From a gamma proteobacterium HdN1 (lineage in GTDB: Bacteria; Pseudomonadota; Gammaproteobacteria; Pseudomonadales; Ketobacteraceae), in the NCBI GenBank assembly GCA_000198515.1, contig FP929140.1, forward strand, positions 2,950,527-3,014,526: 64,000 nucleotides of DNA. The letters are read 5' to 3'. The position numbers and the translations under genes are program-made. Positions 37,263 through 46,782 of the stretch are shown in pieces. Below the pieces are notes generated by a model. The model made no database searches, was not told the origin of the DNA, and saw only the letters and a list, made by a program, of their open reading frames with translations. Each line of letters starts with the position of its first letter. Within the stretch, counting starts at the first letter, position 1.

Positions 37263-39410
37263 TTATTTCGGGCGGTTGCTGTCGGGGTGCTGCGTAGGCT
37301 TGAGATCGGGTTGCAGTGCAGACGTTGTAGGTGCAGCTGGAACTCTTGGGTGGATGGCAGGAGAAGCAATCACTCTGGTTGTAGCAGTAAGCTCACTGTA
37401 TTCGACGCAATTGCGGCCAGAATTTTTGGCAGAATACATTGTCGTATCCGCTTGTTTGAGCGCAAAGTCTCCGCTTACGCTGTTATCGAATAAGGTAACG
37501 CCGATGCTCACGGTGCAGCGGTGGCGTATATCGGATGTTTCGTCGGTAGAATCCAATAAATAGGGTTCAGAAATTCGTTTTAGCAGTTTGTTTGCCAGAA
37601 TCGTTGCCTGTTTGCGCGCGGTTCGAATATCGTGATCCAGTCGGCCCGCTAGCACGATAAACTCATCACCGCCCAGTCGAACCAGCGTATCCGTGTCGCG
37701 CACACATTCTTTGAGCCGCGTTGCCACTTGAACGAGCAAATGATCTCCAGCTGCGTGGCCGTAGGTGTCGTTCAGTGGTTTGAAATTGTCTAAATCCAGA
37801 AACATCAATACCCCGTGGCCGCCTTTGCGCCTCAAAATGGCGAGCTCGTGATCCAACCTACTTTGTAGAATCCGGCGGTTGGGCAAGTGAGTGAGTGGAT
37901 CAATAAATGCGAGCTCACGAATTTCTTCCTCCAACTGAATTCGTGCAGTAATGTCTACGCCCATCGAAACCACTTCACGCCCTTTGCCGGAAGCTCGCGG
38001 CAATTCCGAATTAAACCATTCGCAGGTGATCACGCGGCCATCGCGGGTTAGGTTCGAGTTCACGCGGCGTTCTGGGACGCGTTGTCCGGCGAATTTTCGG
38101 AGCAATTGATCCAAGGCTTCAGCATCTTCCTTGGGTAGCAGGAAATCCATAAACGATTTCCCCAAAACGTCCTCGCGTGCCCAACCGAAAACCTTTTCCG
38201 CCTGGCGGTTCCAGTCGGTGATAATGCCTTGATCTCGCCAAACAATTGCTGCGGATGCTGCGTTTTGAAATAGCAAACGGTGGCGCTCTTCACTGACGGA
38301 AAGGCGGCTGAGCGTTAAGGCGAGGCGGCGATTGACGTGGAAAATGTAAATCGTGATCCCCGCCACCAACACCAATAAACCCATCGTGATGCCCAGAAAA
38401 CGCTGTAGCCACGAATAATCTGGATCGTGTATCCCTTGATAAAAAAAGTTATCTAGATCAAATGATTTTTTCGGGATCAGGCCAAAATGCGAAAATACCG
38501 CAGCGGTTTGGGCCCAGCGTGCTCGGTTGTTGGTGCCGATCATAATCACGTCGGGATTGGTAAGCTTTCGCAGTGTGTCGGCTTCAAACACCAGTTGGTC
38601 GTGGGTTTTGTGCTGGGTGTTGTAATCACGCAAGATCAGCTGAATGATTTCTTCTTGGTGATCAAACGCATATTGCCACCCGCGCAAGCTGGCTGCTCTG
38701 AATGCAGCCACCAACGCAGGCCGCGATTGTTCGGTATTTTTGGTTGTGAAAAGAGTGTCGCCATATAGATCCATGCTGTAAGACGAAGGGGTGAGCACTG
38801 TGTACGGAATATGGCGCATTTCCATTTCGTAAGGCTCATTGGAGGCGTAGGCGTAGATCGCATCTGCGTGGCCTGAAATCAGATCTTGGAGGTGTTCCTT
38901 GTCAGGGAGAAAATGAATGTCTTCAAGCTGGGCCCCTTCGCTTAAAAGTAGGGCTTTTAGCTCAACATCCATATTGTCCTCCATAAGTGCAATCTTTCCC
39001 TTATGCAGCAAATCGCTCATGCGGCGATTATTGCCATAGAGCAGTAGTCGGTTAGCAGAATGCTGAAAAATTGGTGCGAGTATCACTACCGGCTGCCCTT
39101 CAAGGTAATCAACGATGAGGTTCGACAGCCCGATGCCGAAATCGGCCCGCCCAGATACGACTTCTGTAGTGGTGTTGATGGTTGTGGAGCCTTCTTTGAG
39201 CGTAACGTTAAGGCCCGCTTCGTGATAAAAACCTTTGTGGATCGCGGCGTAGTAGCCGGCAAACTGAAATTGGTGGTACCAGCGTAGCTGCAGAGTTACA
39301 TTTTCTTGCGCGCACAAAAGCTTAGGCGTGCACAAAAGTACGAGCAAAAACGCTCGAACCAGAGCTCGCCAGTAACGCATCTTTATTTTCTTTTGGCGTT
39401 CTGGATTCAT
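37263..39410 (-). CDS. Periplasmic-sensor diguanylate cyclase (NMT1/THI5-like + PAS + GGDEF)
   Basis: 715 residues. Order: signal anchor (about 11-35); a periplasmic binding domain of the NMT1/THI5 type (about 38-330, VTLQLRWYHQFQFAGYYAAI, KGFYHEAGL); one membrane helix (about 334-357); a PAS domain (about 370-490); and a GGDEF domain with the intact catalytic GGDEF at 580-584. The inhibitory I-site RxxD (RDTD, 571-574) is also present. It should make c-di-GMP in response to a periplasmic ligand, perhaps a pyrimidine- or thiamine-precursor-like molecule. ATG 39410 is used; ATG 39380 is an alternative. Confidence 0.9.
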   Translation of the reverse strand: MNPERQKKIKMRYWRALVRAFLLVLLCTPKLLCAQENVTLQLRWYHQFQFAGYYAAIHKGFYHEAGLNVTLKEGSTTINTTTEVVSGRADFGIGLSNLIVDYLEGQPVVILAPIFQHSANRLLLYGNNRRMSDLLHKGKIALMEDNMDVELKALLLSEGAQLEDIHFLPDKEHLQDLISGHADAIYAYASNEPYEMEMRHIPYTVLTPSSYSMDLYGDTLFTTKNTEQSRPALVAAFRAASLRGWQYAFDHQEEIIQLILRDYNTQHKTHDQLVFEADTLRKLTNPDVIMIGTNNRARWAQTAAVFSHFGLIPKKSFDLDNFFYQGIHDPDYSWLQRFLGITMGLLVLVAGITIYIFHVNRRLALTLSRLSVSEERHRLLFQNAASAAIVWRDQGIITDWNRQAEKVFGWAREDVLGKSFMDFLLPKEDAEALDQLLRKFAGQRVPERRVNSNLTRDGRVITCEWFNSELPRASGKGREVVSMGVDITARIQLEEEIRELAFIDPLTHLPNRRILQSRLDHELAILRRKGGHGVLMFLDLDNFKPLNDTYGHAAGDHLLVQVATRLKECVRDTDTLVRLGGDEFIVLAGRLDHDIRTARKQATILANKLLKRISEPYLLDSTDETSDIRHRCTVSIGVTLFDNSVSGDFALKQADTTMYSAKNSGRNCVEYSELTATTRVIASPAIHPRVPAAPTTSALQPDLKPTQHPDSNRPK

Positions 39411-39467
39411 GCGGTTGAGAATAGTTCAAAACGCCCGCGTGCGCTTGAGACGATCGCCTAAAAACGC

Positions 39468-40286
39468 TTAGGAATTTGGCTTGATCGGCTTAAAAAAGCC
39501 CGCTTCCCGAGCTCTTTTTAGCACCCCTCTCGCAATCCGGTTGCAGCGCTCGCCGCCAAATGCAAATGCATCTTCTAGCGCCATATCCATTTCGCGCGCG
39601 AGGGTTTCGCGTAACAGTGCGCGAGCCCGAAAAAATCGCGTTCGCACCGTAGCTTCAGGAATATCAAGCGCAATGGCGACTTCTTCAACGCTCATTTCTT
39701 CGACGGCACGCAACATGAACACCGTGCGAAATTTATCAGGGAGCTCGTCGATGCGGGCTTCCATAAGCTGGCGAAGTTCGGTACGCATGGCGGAGTGCTC
39801 GGGGTGATGGTCGGGATGGCGATCGGGCTGACGCTCTAGTTGACGCTCTAGTTGAGAATGTACACCTGCGCCAAGGTGTTGAGCATTGCTGGCTTCTTGC
39901 CTTGCGCTGCGGGGTTCCAACGGTAGGATGACCGCGCTTTTTTTTCGCAAACGTCCCAGTGCTTCGTTTACCGCGATGCGTGTCAGCCAAGTAGAAAGCT
40001 TGGCTTCGGCCCGAAATTCCGCGAGCCCCACCCAAGCTTTTAGCCACGCTTCTTGTGCGGCATCTTCTGCTTCGGCGTCGTCTTTTAGAATGGCGCGGGT
40101 GGTGCGGAAAATTCGCCGGTTATAGCGCTGCATAATGATTTCAAACGCGCCTTCATGCCCCGTCGCTGCCACGGAAATGAGTTCTGATTCCGGGCTCCGT
40201 TCGGAGATTTGCGATGCCGAAGCCTGCGGCAGTTGCGGGCTTTCGGCTTCGTTCGGTGTTGCCAATTGCGAGCGAGGGAGCTGCAT
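39468..40286 (-). CDS. ECF-type RNA polymerase sigma factor with extended linker
   Basis: 272 residues, longer than typical ECF sigmas (about 190). Region 2 (about 45-115) has YNRRIFRTTRAILKDDAEAE, DAAQEAWLKAW and LSTWLTRIAVNEALGRLRKK. Region 4 (about 185-240) has LPDKFRTVFMLRAVEEMSVE and the helix-turn-helix IPEATVRTRFFRARALL. Between them lies a low-complexity stretch built on four-residue units (QLER twice, then QPDR, HPDH, HPEH). AAGGAG precedes the ATG. No anti-sigma gene is adjacent; it follows folE by 34 bases on the same strand. Confidence 0.9.
   Translation of the reverse strand: MQLPRSQLATPNEAESPQLPQASASQISERSPESELISVAATGHEGAFEIIMQRYNRRIFRTTRAILKDDAEAEDAAQEAWLKAWVGLAEFRAEAKLSTWLTRIAVNEALGRLRKKSAVILPLEPRSARQEASNAQHLGAGVHSQLERQLERQPDRHPDHHPEHSAMRTELRQLMEARIDELPDKFRTVFMLRAVEEMSVEEVAIALDIPEATVRTRFFRARALLRETLAREMDMALEDAFAFGGERCNRIARGVLKRAREAGFFKPIKPNS
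39829..39852. repeat. Perfect 2 x 12-bp tandem repeat in the sigma-factor linker
   Basis: TGACGCTCTAGT occurs twice in tandem, encoding the duplicated QLER on the minus strand. It keeps the reading frame. Confidence 0.9.
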
Positions 40287-40320
40287 AGCGTCTCCTTGAG
40301 TGTGCGAGTTTCGGAATGTT

Positions 40321-41118
40321 CTAACCCTTGTCTAGCAAACTTAAAAATTCCCGCCGTAATGCTGCATCTTTCAGAAAAGCGCCGCGCATTACCGAATTTT
40401 TCATCAGCGAATGGTTGTCTTTCACGCCCCGCCAATGCATACAGAAGTGATTCGCCTCCATGACCACGGCCAGTCCGTCTGGGCGAATCCGCTGCTCCAA
40501 CTCATCGGCGAGCATCACCACGGCTTCTTCTTGAATTTGCGGGCGGCTCATGACCCAATCGCAAAGGCGGGCATATTTCGACAGTCCGATCAAATCCGAT
40601 TCCGCGTTGGGCAATACGCCGATCCAGACTTTCCCCATGATCGGGCAAAGGTGGTGGGAACAGGCGCTGCGCACGGTGATGGGGCCGACTACCATCAGCT
40701 CGTTCAGCTGCGATACGTTGGGAAAGGCCGTTACCGATGGCGTGCCTTCAAACCGTCCGCGAAAGACTTCTTGTACAAACATTTTCGCGACACGTTTTGC
40801 GGTTTCTACCGTATTGTGGTCGTGGTCGGTGTCAATGACCAACGCCCGTAGTACTTGCTGCATATGAGTTTCGACTTCCGCTTGTATCGCTTCGCGCTCG
40901 CCGTCTTTCAGATAGGCCGCGATATTGTCGTTGGCGTGGAAGCGCTGTCCCGCCTTGATTAAACGCTGGCGAATGCGTTCTGACGTGGTTTCTAAATTGA
41001 GTTTATAGGGTGCGCTGCTAGCGGCTTCCAGCGCAGCTTTTTCGATGGCAAACGATTCAACTGTGGCAGTATCCGTGGTGGCTGCAGTAAGTGCAGAAAG
41101 TGGAAGTTTCGCTAACAT
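40321..41118 (-). CDS. folE: GTP cyclohydrolase I
   Basis: 265 residues; converts GTP to dihydroneopterin triphosphate, the first step of folate synthesis. The zinc site is visible as SACSHHLCP and FCMHWRG, the latter with the second Cys. VVGPITVRSACSHHLCP and KVWIGVLPN mark the active-site region. It is some 40 residues longer than E. coli FolE because of an Ala/Thr-rich N-terminus. The start ATG 41118 has AAGGA upstream. The gene is divergent from the OPT transporter gene. Confidence 0.95.
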   Translation of the reverse strand: MLAKLPLSALTAATTDTATVESFAIEKAALEAASSAPYKLNLETTSERIRQRLIKAGQRFHANDNIAAYLKDGEREAIQAEVETHMQQVLRALVIDTDHDHNTVETAKRVAKMFVQEVFRGRFEGTPSVTAFPNVSQLNELMVVGPITVRSACSHHLCPIMGKVWIGVLPNAESDLIGLSKYARLCDWVMSRPQIQEEAVVMLADELEQRIRPDGLAVVMEANHFCMHWRGVKDNHSLMKNSVMRGAFLKDAALRREFLSLLDKG

Positions 41119-41239
41119 GTTGACATCCTTGATATGCAATTACAGTAACAGAGCGCTAATTTGCGTCTCTTGCCCATTGGATGCAGCTCGTGTTATCCGC
41201 GTTCCCAAAAAAAATGAAAATAGCCCTTGGATTTTCCAA

Positions 41240-43105
41240 ATGAACGACACCCAAGAACTCACCCTGCGCGGCATCGCAATAGGCATCGCCATTACCCTGC
41301 TATTTACTGCTGCCAACGTCTATTTTGGCCTGAAGGCGGGGCTCACCTTCGCAACCTCCATCCCCGCTGCGGTGATTTCCATGGTGTTGTTATACCGCAG
41401 CCACAGTAATATTCGGGAAAATAATATCGTTCAAACGCTGGCATCGTCTGCTGGAACGCTCTCTGCAGTCATTTTTGTGTTGCCGGCACTGGTGATGATT
41501 GGCTGGTGGCAGCGCTTTCCCTATGCGCTAACCGCTGGGATCTGTTTGCTGGGAGGGCTGTTGGGGGTAGCGTGGTCGGCACCGTTGCGACGTGTGCTGG
41601 TGGCGGGGAGTGATTTGCCCTATCCAGAAGGCGTCGCCTGTGCCGAGGTATTGCAAGTTGGGGATGGGCAGCAGCACTCTGCCGAGCAAAAGCACAATCT
41701 TGTGATACTACTGTGGGGTGCTCTGCTGGCGGCGGGGTTTGCAATTATGCAAGCGGCCAATTTATTAGCAAGCCAAGCGAGTGTATGGTTTCGCACCCGT
41801 TTTGGCTTGATGGGGGGCGGCATAGATCTCTCCTTCGCGTTATTTGCCGTGGGCTATCTCGTCGGCCCTGCGGTCGGCGTCGCGATGCTAGCCGGTATGG
41901 CGCTTACCCTGTTGTTAGGGATTCCCTACTTTTCCTATGGCACGGAGTTTGACGCAAGTGCAGGGCAGGCACTTCGCATTATGAGTGGACAAATTCGTTA
42001 TATTGGCGCCGGTTGCATTGGCATTGCAGCCATTTGGGCACTTCTCCGTTTGATCCGGCCGCTTTGGCAGGGGATTAAGGGGATACTTAAAAAGCAGACG
42101 GATATTCCAGCGCAAGAGCGAGATTTGCCGCTCTCGGTAATTGCGCTGCTAATTTTTGGTAGTTTACCCTTTATTGCGTGGCTGCTTACCGGCTTTTTGA
42201 GCGAGACACAATTGCCCTATACTGGTTGGCTGGCCGGAGCGGCGCTGTTGTTTATTGTGCTGGTTGCATTCGTCATTGCGACTGTGTGCGGTTATATGGC
42301 CGGCTTGATTGGCTCATCGAATAGCCCCCTATCGGGCATTGGAATCCTTGTTGTGCTTGCCGCAAGTCTGTTGCTCATCCCTTTGCGTCAGACGGTGCCG
42401 GCAGAGGCGCATCAGGGGCTGATCGCTTTTGCTTTGATCGTAACGGCCATCGTATTTGCAAGCGCTACGCTCGCCAATGACAATCTACAAGACTTGAAAA
42501 CAGGCCAATTGGTGGGCGCAACGCCTTGGAAGCAGCAGGTTGCCCTTATGATTGGCGTTATCGCCGGCGCCTTGGTCATTCCTTGGGTGCTGAACTTGCT
42601 TGTCGAGGCATATGGTTTTGTGGGCGCTGCCGGTGCCGACCCCAAAATGGCGTTGTCTGCCCCGCAAGCCAATATCATTGCGAGTCTCGCGCGTGGCGTG
42701 CTCGAAGCCAATCTGCCGTGGGCGCCGATGATGGTGGGCGTTGCAATCGGCGTCGCCAGCATCTTAGTAGATGAAAGCTTGCGCGCTCGCGGACGGTTTC
42801 AACTGCCGCCACTTGCTGTAGGTTTGGGGCTATATCTATCGCCGATGAGCATCGCTATGATTGTGCTAGGCGCGTTTGCAAGCGCGGCACTGCGCGCCAA
42901 AGCAGGCCAGCGCCCTGTTTTGATGGCAGCTGGCATGATTGTTGGGGAGAGCTTGGTTGGAATCCTGCTTGCGGGCGTGATTGTGCTAACCGGCAAGAGC
43001 CAACCGCTGGCTTTGTTGAGTGATGTGCCGCCAACCGCTTTTGCTTGCCTTGCGTTTTTGGGGCTTCTCTTGTTTTGTGAGCGGCGGCTCTTACGCCCAC
43101 GTTAG
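41240..43105 (+). CDS. OPT-family oligopeptide transporter
   Basis: 621 residues, about 16 hydrophobic segments. The start MNDTQELTLRGIAIGIAITL and the blocks AANVYFGLKAGLTFATSIPA, YPEGVACAEVLQVG and MAGLIGSSNSPLSGIGI are diagnostic of the bacterial OPT group. It probably imports peptides or metal-chelate-like compounds using a proton gradient; the substrate is unknown. I use ATG 41240; upstream extensions overlap the folE gene. Confidence 0.9.
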   Translation: MNDTQELTLRGIAIGIAITLLFTAANVYFGLKAGLTFATSIPAAVISMVLLYRSHSNIRENNIVQTLASSAGTLSAVIFVLPALVMIGWWQRFPYALTAGICLLGGLLGVAWSAPLRRVLVAGSDLPYPEGVACAEVLQVGDGQQHSAEQKHNLVILLWGALLAAGFAIMQAANLLASQASVWFRTRFGLMGGGIDLSFALFAVGYLVGPAVGVAMLAGMALTLLLGIPYFSYGTEFDASAGQALRIMSGQIRYIGAGCIGIAAIWALLRLIRPLWQGIKGILKKQTDIPAQERDLPLSVIALLIFGSLPFIAWLLTGFLSETQLPYTGWLAGAALLFIVLVAFVIATVCGYMAGLIGSSNSPLSGIGILVVLAASLLLIPLRQTVPAEAHQGLIAFALIVTAIVFASATLANDNLQDLKTGQLVGATPWKQQVALMIGVIAGALVIPWVLNLLVEAYGFVGAAGADPKMALSAPQANIIASLARGVLEANLPWAPMMVGVAIGVASILVDESLRARGRFQLPPLAVGLGLYLSPMSIAMIVLGAFASAALRAKAGQRPVLMAAGMIVGESLVGILLAGVIVLTGKSQPLALLSDVPPTAFACLAFLGLLLFCERRLLRPR

Positions 43106-43193
43106 CTTTTTGGTGGGATTGCCCACGGCTAAGTAGAGACTTTTTACGCCGATCCAGTCTTGTCTAGGACAAAAACTGACTGGAGATAGGTAA

Positions 43194-45938
43194 ATGGATT
43201 TGCGATACCCAATACTTGCAGGGATGATTTCAACGCTCTTGCTGGCTGGTTGCGGCGGAGGTGGCGGCGGTGGCGGAAAAGGTGGTGAGGCGCCGGACCG
43301 CGGCACTGGCGGTTCGAAAGATGCGTGGTCGATTTCCGGAAAAATCAGCGCAGCCTATGGCATTGAGGCTGATTGGGACACCAACGACCCGACCAGCGGC
43401 AACCGCTCCAACGATTCCACCCCACAACGTATCAACAGCGTTACCACGGTGCACGGTTTTGCTTCCGCTGTGCCTACTGGCGATACGTCTGGGCGATTCA
43501 GCCAAACACCTGACAAACAAGATTTTTTTGAAGTTGATTTACGCCGTGGGCAGCTGATTCAGCTACAGGTAGCCGATTGGAATCACGAGCTGCCAGCGCG
43601 TAAAGGCGATCTTGATCTCGTTCTGCTTGAGGTAAAAGGCGGAAACGCAGAAGTTGTTGCTGCGTCGCAGCTCGAAACAGAGTTCGAACAGATTTCTGCT
43701 CCGCGTGATGGCAAATACATTGTGATGGTGGGTGCTGCAAGCGGCATGTCCAAGTACGTTTTGCAAATTACAGGCGTAAACGGCAAGGCAGTGCAAAATA
43801 CGCAGGGCATGGATTTTGTGCCCGGTGAGATGATTGTTAAATACCGTGACCGTACTCCGCTTGCGAGTGCTCGCCTAAAAACGCAGTCGGGCGAATCAAC
43901 GCTGCTTAGCCTGAGCCATCAAGATTCTAGCCGCCCTGTGCTTGCCAAGCTTGGGCAGCCAAAGCGTTTGGCGCGTTCGCTGCTAAATGTCAGCAGCAAA
44001 GAGGCGGGCTTTTTGGAAGAGTGGCAAAAAAATAATCCTGAAAACTATCAGAAATTTTTGACACTGCTTGCGATAAAAGAAATGCGCAATAATCCGGACG
44101 TAGAAACCGTAGACCCCAATTATATCCGGGAAGCCATGGCCATTCCCAATGATGAGTTTTATTCCTATCAGTGGCATTATCCACAAATCAAATTGCCTCA
44201 GGCGTGGGATCTCACCACCGGAAAGCGTAACGGAAAGCCTGTGATTGTCGCGGTAATTGATTCTGGTGTGGTTCAGGAGCATGAAGACCTTAAAAATCAG
44301 TTGGTACCAGGATTTGATTTTGCAACGGAGGGCTCGGAGCCGGGAGATAGTGATGGATTGGACGATAATCCGGACGATAGCTGTGGCGAGGCATGGGGTT
44401 ATCACGGTACTCATGTCGCAGGCACGATTGCAGCGGAAACCAATAACGGTACGGGGGTTGCAGGGGTCGCATGGGGCGCCAAGATCATGCCTTTACGTGT
44501 GCTTGGCTGCTTGGGTGGCTCAGATTACTCCACCATGCAGGCGCTTAGGTTTGCGGCTGGGCTACCCAACGATAGCGGCCGCGTGCCTGCCCAAAAAGCA
44601 GACGTTGCTAATCTAAGCTTGGGGGGATTCGGTCCTAATGCGACGTTTGAAAATGAAATCCCACGATTACGTGCCGCCGGGCTGATCTTGGTTGGCTCAT
44701 CGGGTAACAACGCCCAAAATCCGGAAAAATGTCAAGTTTGTTATCCAGCGTCTTATAACGGTTTTGTCAGCGTGGGCGCTGTAGATATGAATAAGGAGAG
44801 GTCCTACTACTCTACCTACAACGAGTTTGTTGATATCGCTGCGCCGGGTGGAGATGCTTCTGTCGATAAAAATGGTGACAGGTTTCCGGACGGCGTTCTG
44901 AGCACGGTGATCAACGAACAAGGGGGCCGTCGTCTGCAGGACTATGCGTTTTACCAAGGAACCTCTATGGCAGCGCCCCATGTGTCTGGCGTTTTCGCGC
45001 TTATGCGTGCGGTCAATCCGGGGCTTACGCCAGATCAAGTAGATGCGGTCATTGCCAATGGCTCGATCGTGGACGATTTGGGGCCTCGTGGGCGTGATGA
45101 TGAATACGGCCATGGCCTGATCAATGCGCTCAAAGCGGTACAGGTGGCCCAGCAGCTCGCTGCTGGCGGCGGCAACAATCCAGCCCCCGGCAATGCAGCC
45201 ATCGTTTCGAACGTAAGCACGATTGCGTTTGGCAGCGAAACCAATTCCGCCCGCTTTACCCTTAGCAAACAAGGGCAGGCAGCGTTAAAGCTTGGTCGCA
45301 TTGAAGTCGATGCCCCTTGGCTTAGCGTTCAGGCGAACAAGGTCGATGCAAACGGATTTGGAGAGTACACGGCGAGCGTTAGCCGTGCGAACCTGAACCC
45401 TGGCCAGTACGGCGCAAAAATCTCGCTTACAGACTCGAACGGCGCGCGCAGCTCGATTGCAGTCACTCTGCAAGTGGGGTCTTTGTCGAACGAGAGTACA
45501 GGGCTTGCGACGCCGTGGGTATTCCTTTTGGATGCGGATCGTGATATGGACTTAGTCACCTATACCGACGGTAAGTCAGTGAACGGTACTTGGCAATATA
45601 AGCTCGAAAATATCCCGAACGGGCAGTACTTTGTACTGGCAAGCTCCGATGTGGATTTTGACGACAGTTATTGTGACGATGGCGAAACTTGTGGCAGCTA
45701 TCCAAGTTTTGGAAATGCTCAGGTGATCAAAGTCGAAGGCCGTGATGTAACGAACGCCAATATCCTGTTGGAGCTGCCCTCGTTTTTGGGCATTAACAGC
45801 GCGAGTATGAATAGCGCAGCTGAAGGGTATAGCGCAGCTGAAGAAAGTAGTGCAGTGGATCATGTGGATGTAGAAAATCTGAAACGCCGCATGAATCAGC
45901 TTCGCGTTCGCGCAGATGCTCCCCAAACCGCACAATAG
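43194..45938 (+). CDS. Subtilisin-like (S8) serine protease lipoprotein
   Basis: 914 residues. A lipoprotein signal (MDLRYP..., STLLLAG-Cys19) is followed by a poly-Gly linker. The region about 95-205 resembles a prepeptidase PPC domain, and about 205-310 a propeptide-like segment. The S8 domain has the full triad: Asp356 in VIDSG, His404 in HGTHVAG, Ser591 in GTSMAAP. About 650-890 are beta-rich C-terminal domains, ending in a tail with three repeats of about six residues (NSAAEG, YSAAEE, SSAVDH). It is likely a cell-surface or periplasmic protease. GGAG precedes the ATG. Confidence 0.92.
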   Translation: MDLRYPILAGMISTLLLAGCGGGGGGGGKGGEAPDRGTGGSKDAWSISGKISAAYGIEADWDTNDPTSGNRSNDSTPQRINSVTTVHGFASAVPTGDTSGRFSQTPDKQDFFEVDLRRGQLIQLQVADWNHELPARKGDLDLVLLEVKGGNAEVVAASQLETEFEQISAPRDGKYIVMVGAASGMSKYVLQITGVNGKAVQNTQGMDFVPGEMIVKYRDRTPLASARLKTQSGESTLLSLSHQDSSRPVLAKLGQPKRLARSLLNVSSKEAGFLEEWQKNNPENYQKFLTLLAIKEMRNNPDVETVDPNYIREAMAIPNDEFYSYQWHYPQIKLPQAWDLTTGKRNGKPVIVAVIDSGVVQEHEDLKNQLVPGFDFATEGSEPGDSDGLDDNPDDSCGEAWGYHGTHVAGTIAAETNNGTGVAGVAWGAKIMPLRVLGCLGGSDYSTMQALRFAAGLPNDSGRVPAQKADVANLSLGGFGPNATFENEIPRLRAAGLILVGSSGNNAQNPEKCQVCYPASYNGFVSVGAVDMNKERSYYSTYNEFVDIAAPGGDASVDKNGDRFPDGVLSTVINEQGGRRLQDYAFYQGTSMAAPHVSGVFALMRAVNPGLTPDQVDAVIANGSIVDDLGPRGRDDEYGHGLINALKAVQVAQQLAAGGGNNPAPGNAAIVSNVSTIAFGSETNSARFTLSKQGQAALKLGRIEVDAPWLSVQANKVDANGFGEYTASVSRANLNPGQYGAKISLTDSNGARSSIAVTLQVGSLSNESTGLATPWVFLLDADRDMDLVTYTDGKSVNGTWQYKLENIPNGQYFVLASSDVDFDDSYCDDGETCGSYPSFGNAQVIKVEGRDVTNANILLELPSFLGINSASMNSAAEGYSAAEESSAVDHVDVENLKRRMNQLRVRADAPQTAQ
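45811..45864 (+). repeat. Three degenerate 18-bp repeats in the protease tail
   Basis: Units at 45811-45828, 45829-45846 and 45847-45864; the first two share ATAGCGCAGCTGAA. They encode an Ala/Ser/Glu-rich tail and preserve the frame. Confidence 0.8.
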
Positions 45939-45976
45939 CATTTGAGGTTTTGCGCACAGTTTGCGTATTTAGCGTG

Positions 45977-46014
45977 TGGCCGCGGTTGCGATTGAGAGAT
46001 CGTTTCCGCGGCCA
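45977..46014. terminator. GC-rich hairpin after the protease gene, possible terminator
   Basis: TGGCCGCGG at 45977-45985 pairs perfectly with CCGCGGCCA at 46006-46014. There is no T-run after it, so it may slow rather than end transcription, or act on RNA stability. Confidence 0.4.
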
Positions 46015-46060
46015 TAGGCGTTAAGGCTGCGAAGGTGCGCTTTTGAGTAGGATCGCAAGA

Positions 46061-46657
46061 ATGAATATTTTTTCAAATTACGCCTCACAAACAAACGATG
46101 AGCAATCTGGAAAGTTGCCTCCCGAAACCATGCATGCGAGTAGAGTCACACGCGTGCGGTATCTTCTGGCTAGCGCGCTTGTCGCACTGCCGATGGTGGG
46201 GTGCATGGCTTCTGTTCCCCAGGCGGATGCTCAAAAAAAACATGTGGAGAGTAGCAGTGTGCATGCTGCAGAATGGCTGCCAGTAACAACATTCTGGGAA
46301 TCCAACCAATGCAATATTCGGGAGGAGGGGCAGCGTGTTTTGCAAACCCAAGCAGATTGGGGTGCGTTGATAAAGGCGCGCAACAACTTGGTTTTGGGTG
46401 GCTCAAAAGCAAATCAACCCGTGCCGGATTTTGCCAACAACACCTATATTCTTGTATCTCTGGGTGACAAGTCTAATCCAGGCTATGGCTTGGTGCTAAA
46501 TGCACCCAAAGCCCGTTACAGCCACGGAAAGCTAGAGCTTCCGGTGAGTGTGCGAACACCCGAAAAAGGCCGTGTGTACCCCACGCTGATGGTGAGCCCC
46601 TGCATGGTGCTTTCTGTGCCAGGCAAGCCTGCAATTTCGTTGATAACGCTAGAGTGA
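46061..46657 (+). CDS. Lipoprotein with PrcB-like C-terminal domain
   Basis: 198 residues from ATG 46061 (preceded by AGGAT). A membrane segment with lipobox (SALVALPMVG-Cys) is preceded by about 45 residues; a later ATG at 46130 would give a more usual 25-residue signal and is a real alternative. The C-terminal half (NTYILVSLGDKSNPGYGLVL ... SPCMVLSVPGKPAISLITL) follows the pattern of PrcB-type domains, described in a surface protease complex of oral spirochetes. It sits beside a protease gene, which fits. Confidence 0.65.
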   Translation: MNIFSNYASQTNDEQSGKLPPETMHASRVTRVRYLLASALVALPMVGCMASVPQADAQKKHVESSSVHAAEWLPVTTFWESNQCNIREEGQRVLQTQADWGALIKARNNLVLGGSKANQPVPDFANNTYILVSLGDKSNPGYGLVLNAPKARYSHGKLELPVSVRTPEKGRVYPTLMVSPCMVLSVPGKPAISLITLE

Positions 46658-46782
46658 AGGCTTCGTATGCAGCATGCCAAAACGCCGGTATGTAGGGGTG
46701 GCATAGGATTTTTACTGGGTTTCTGCCAACCTGAGTGATTGTTTTGTATAGTCAGCAGCTGGTATTTGCAAGGAGATTAAAA

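Noticed and set aside
43113-43126. Hairpin GTGGG-ATTG-CCCAC after the OPT gene as a terminator
   Set aside because: Only a 5-bp stem with no T-run on the proper side.
43251-43283. Gly-rich stretch of the subtilase as a coding error or repeat element
   Set aside because: It follows a proper lipobox Cys and acts as a spacer, as in many lipoproteins.
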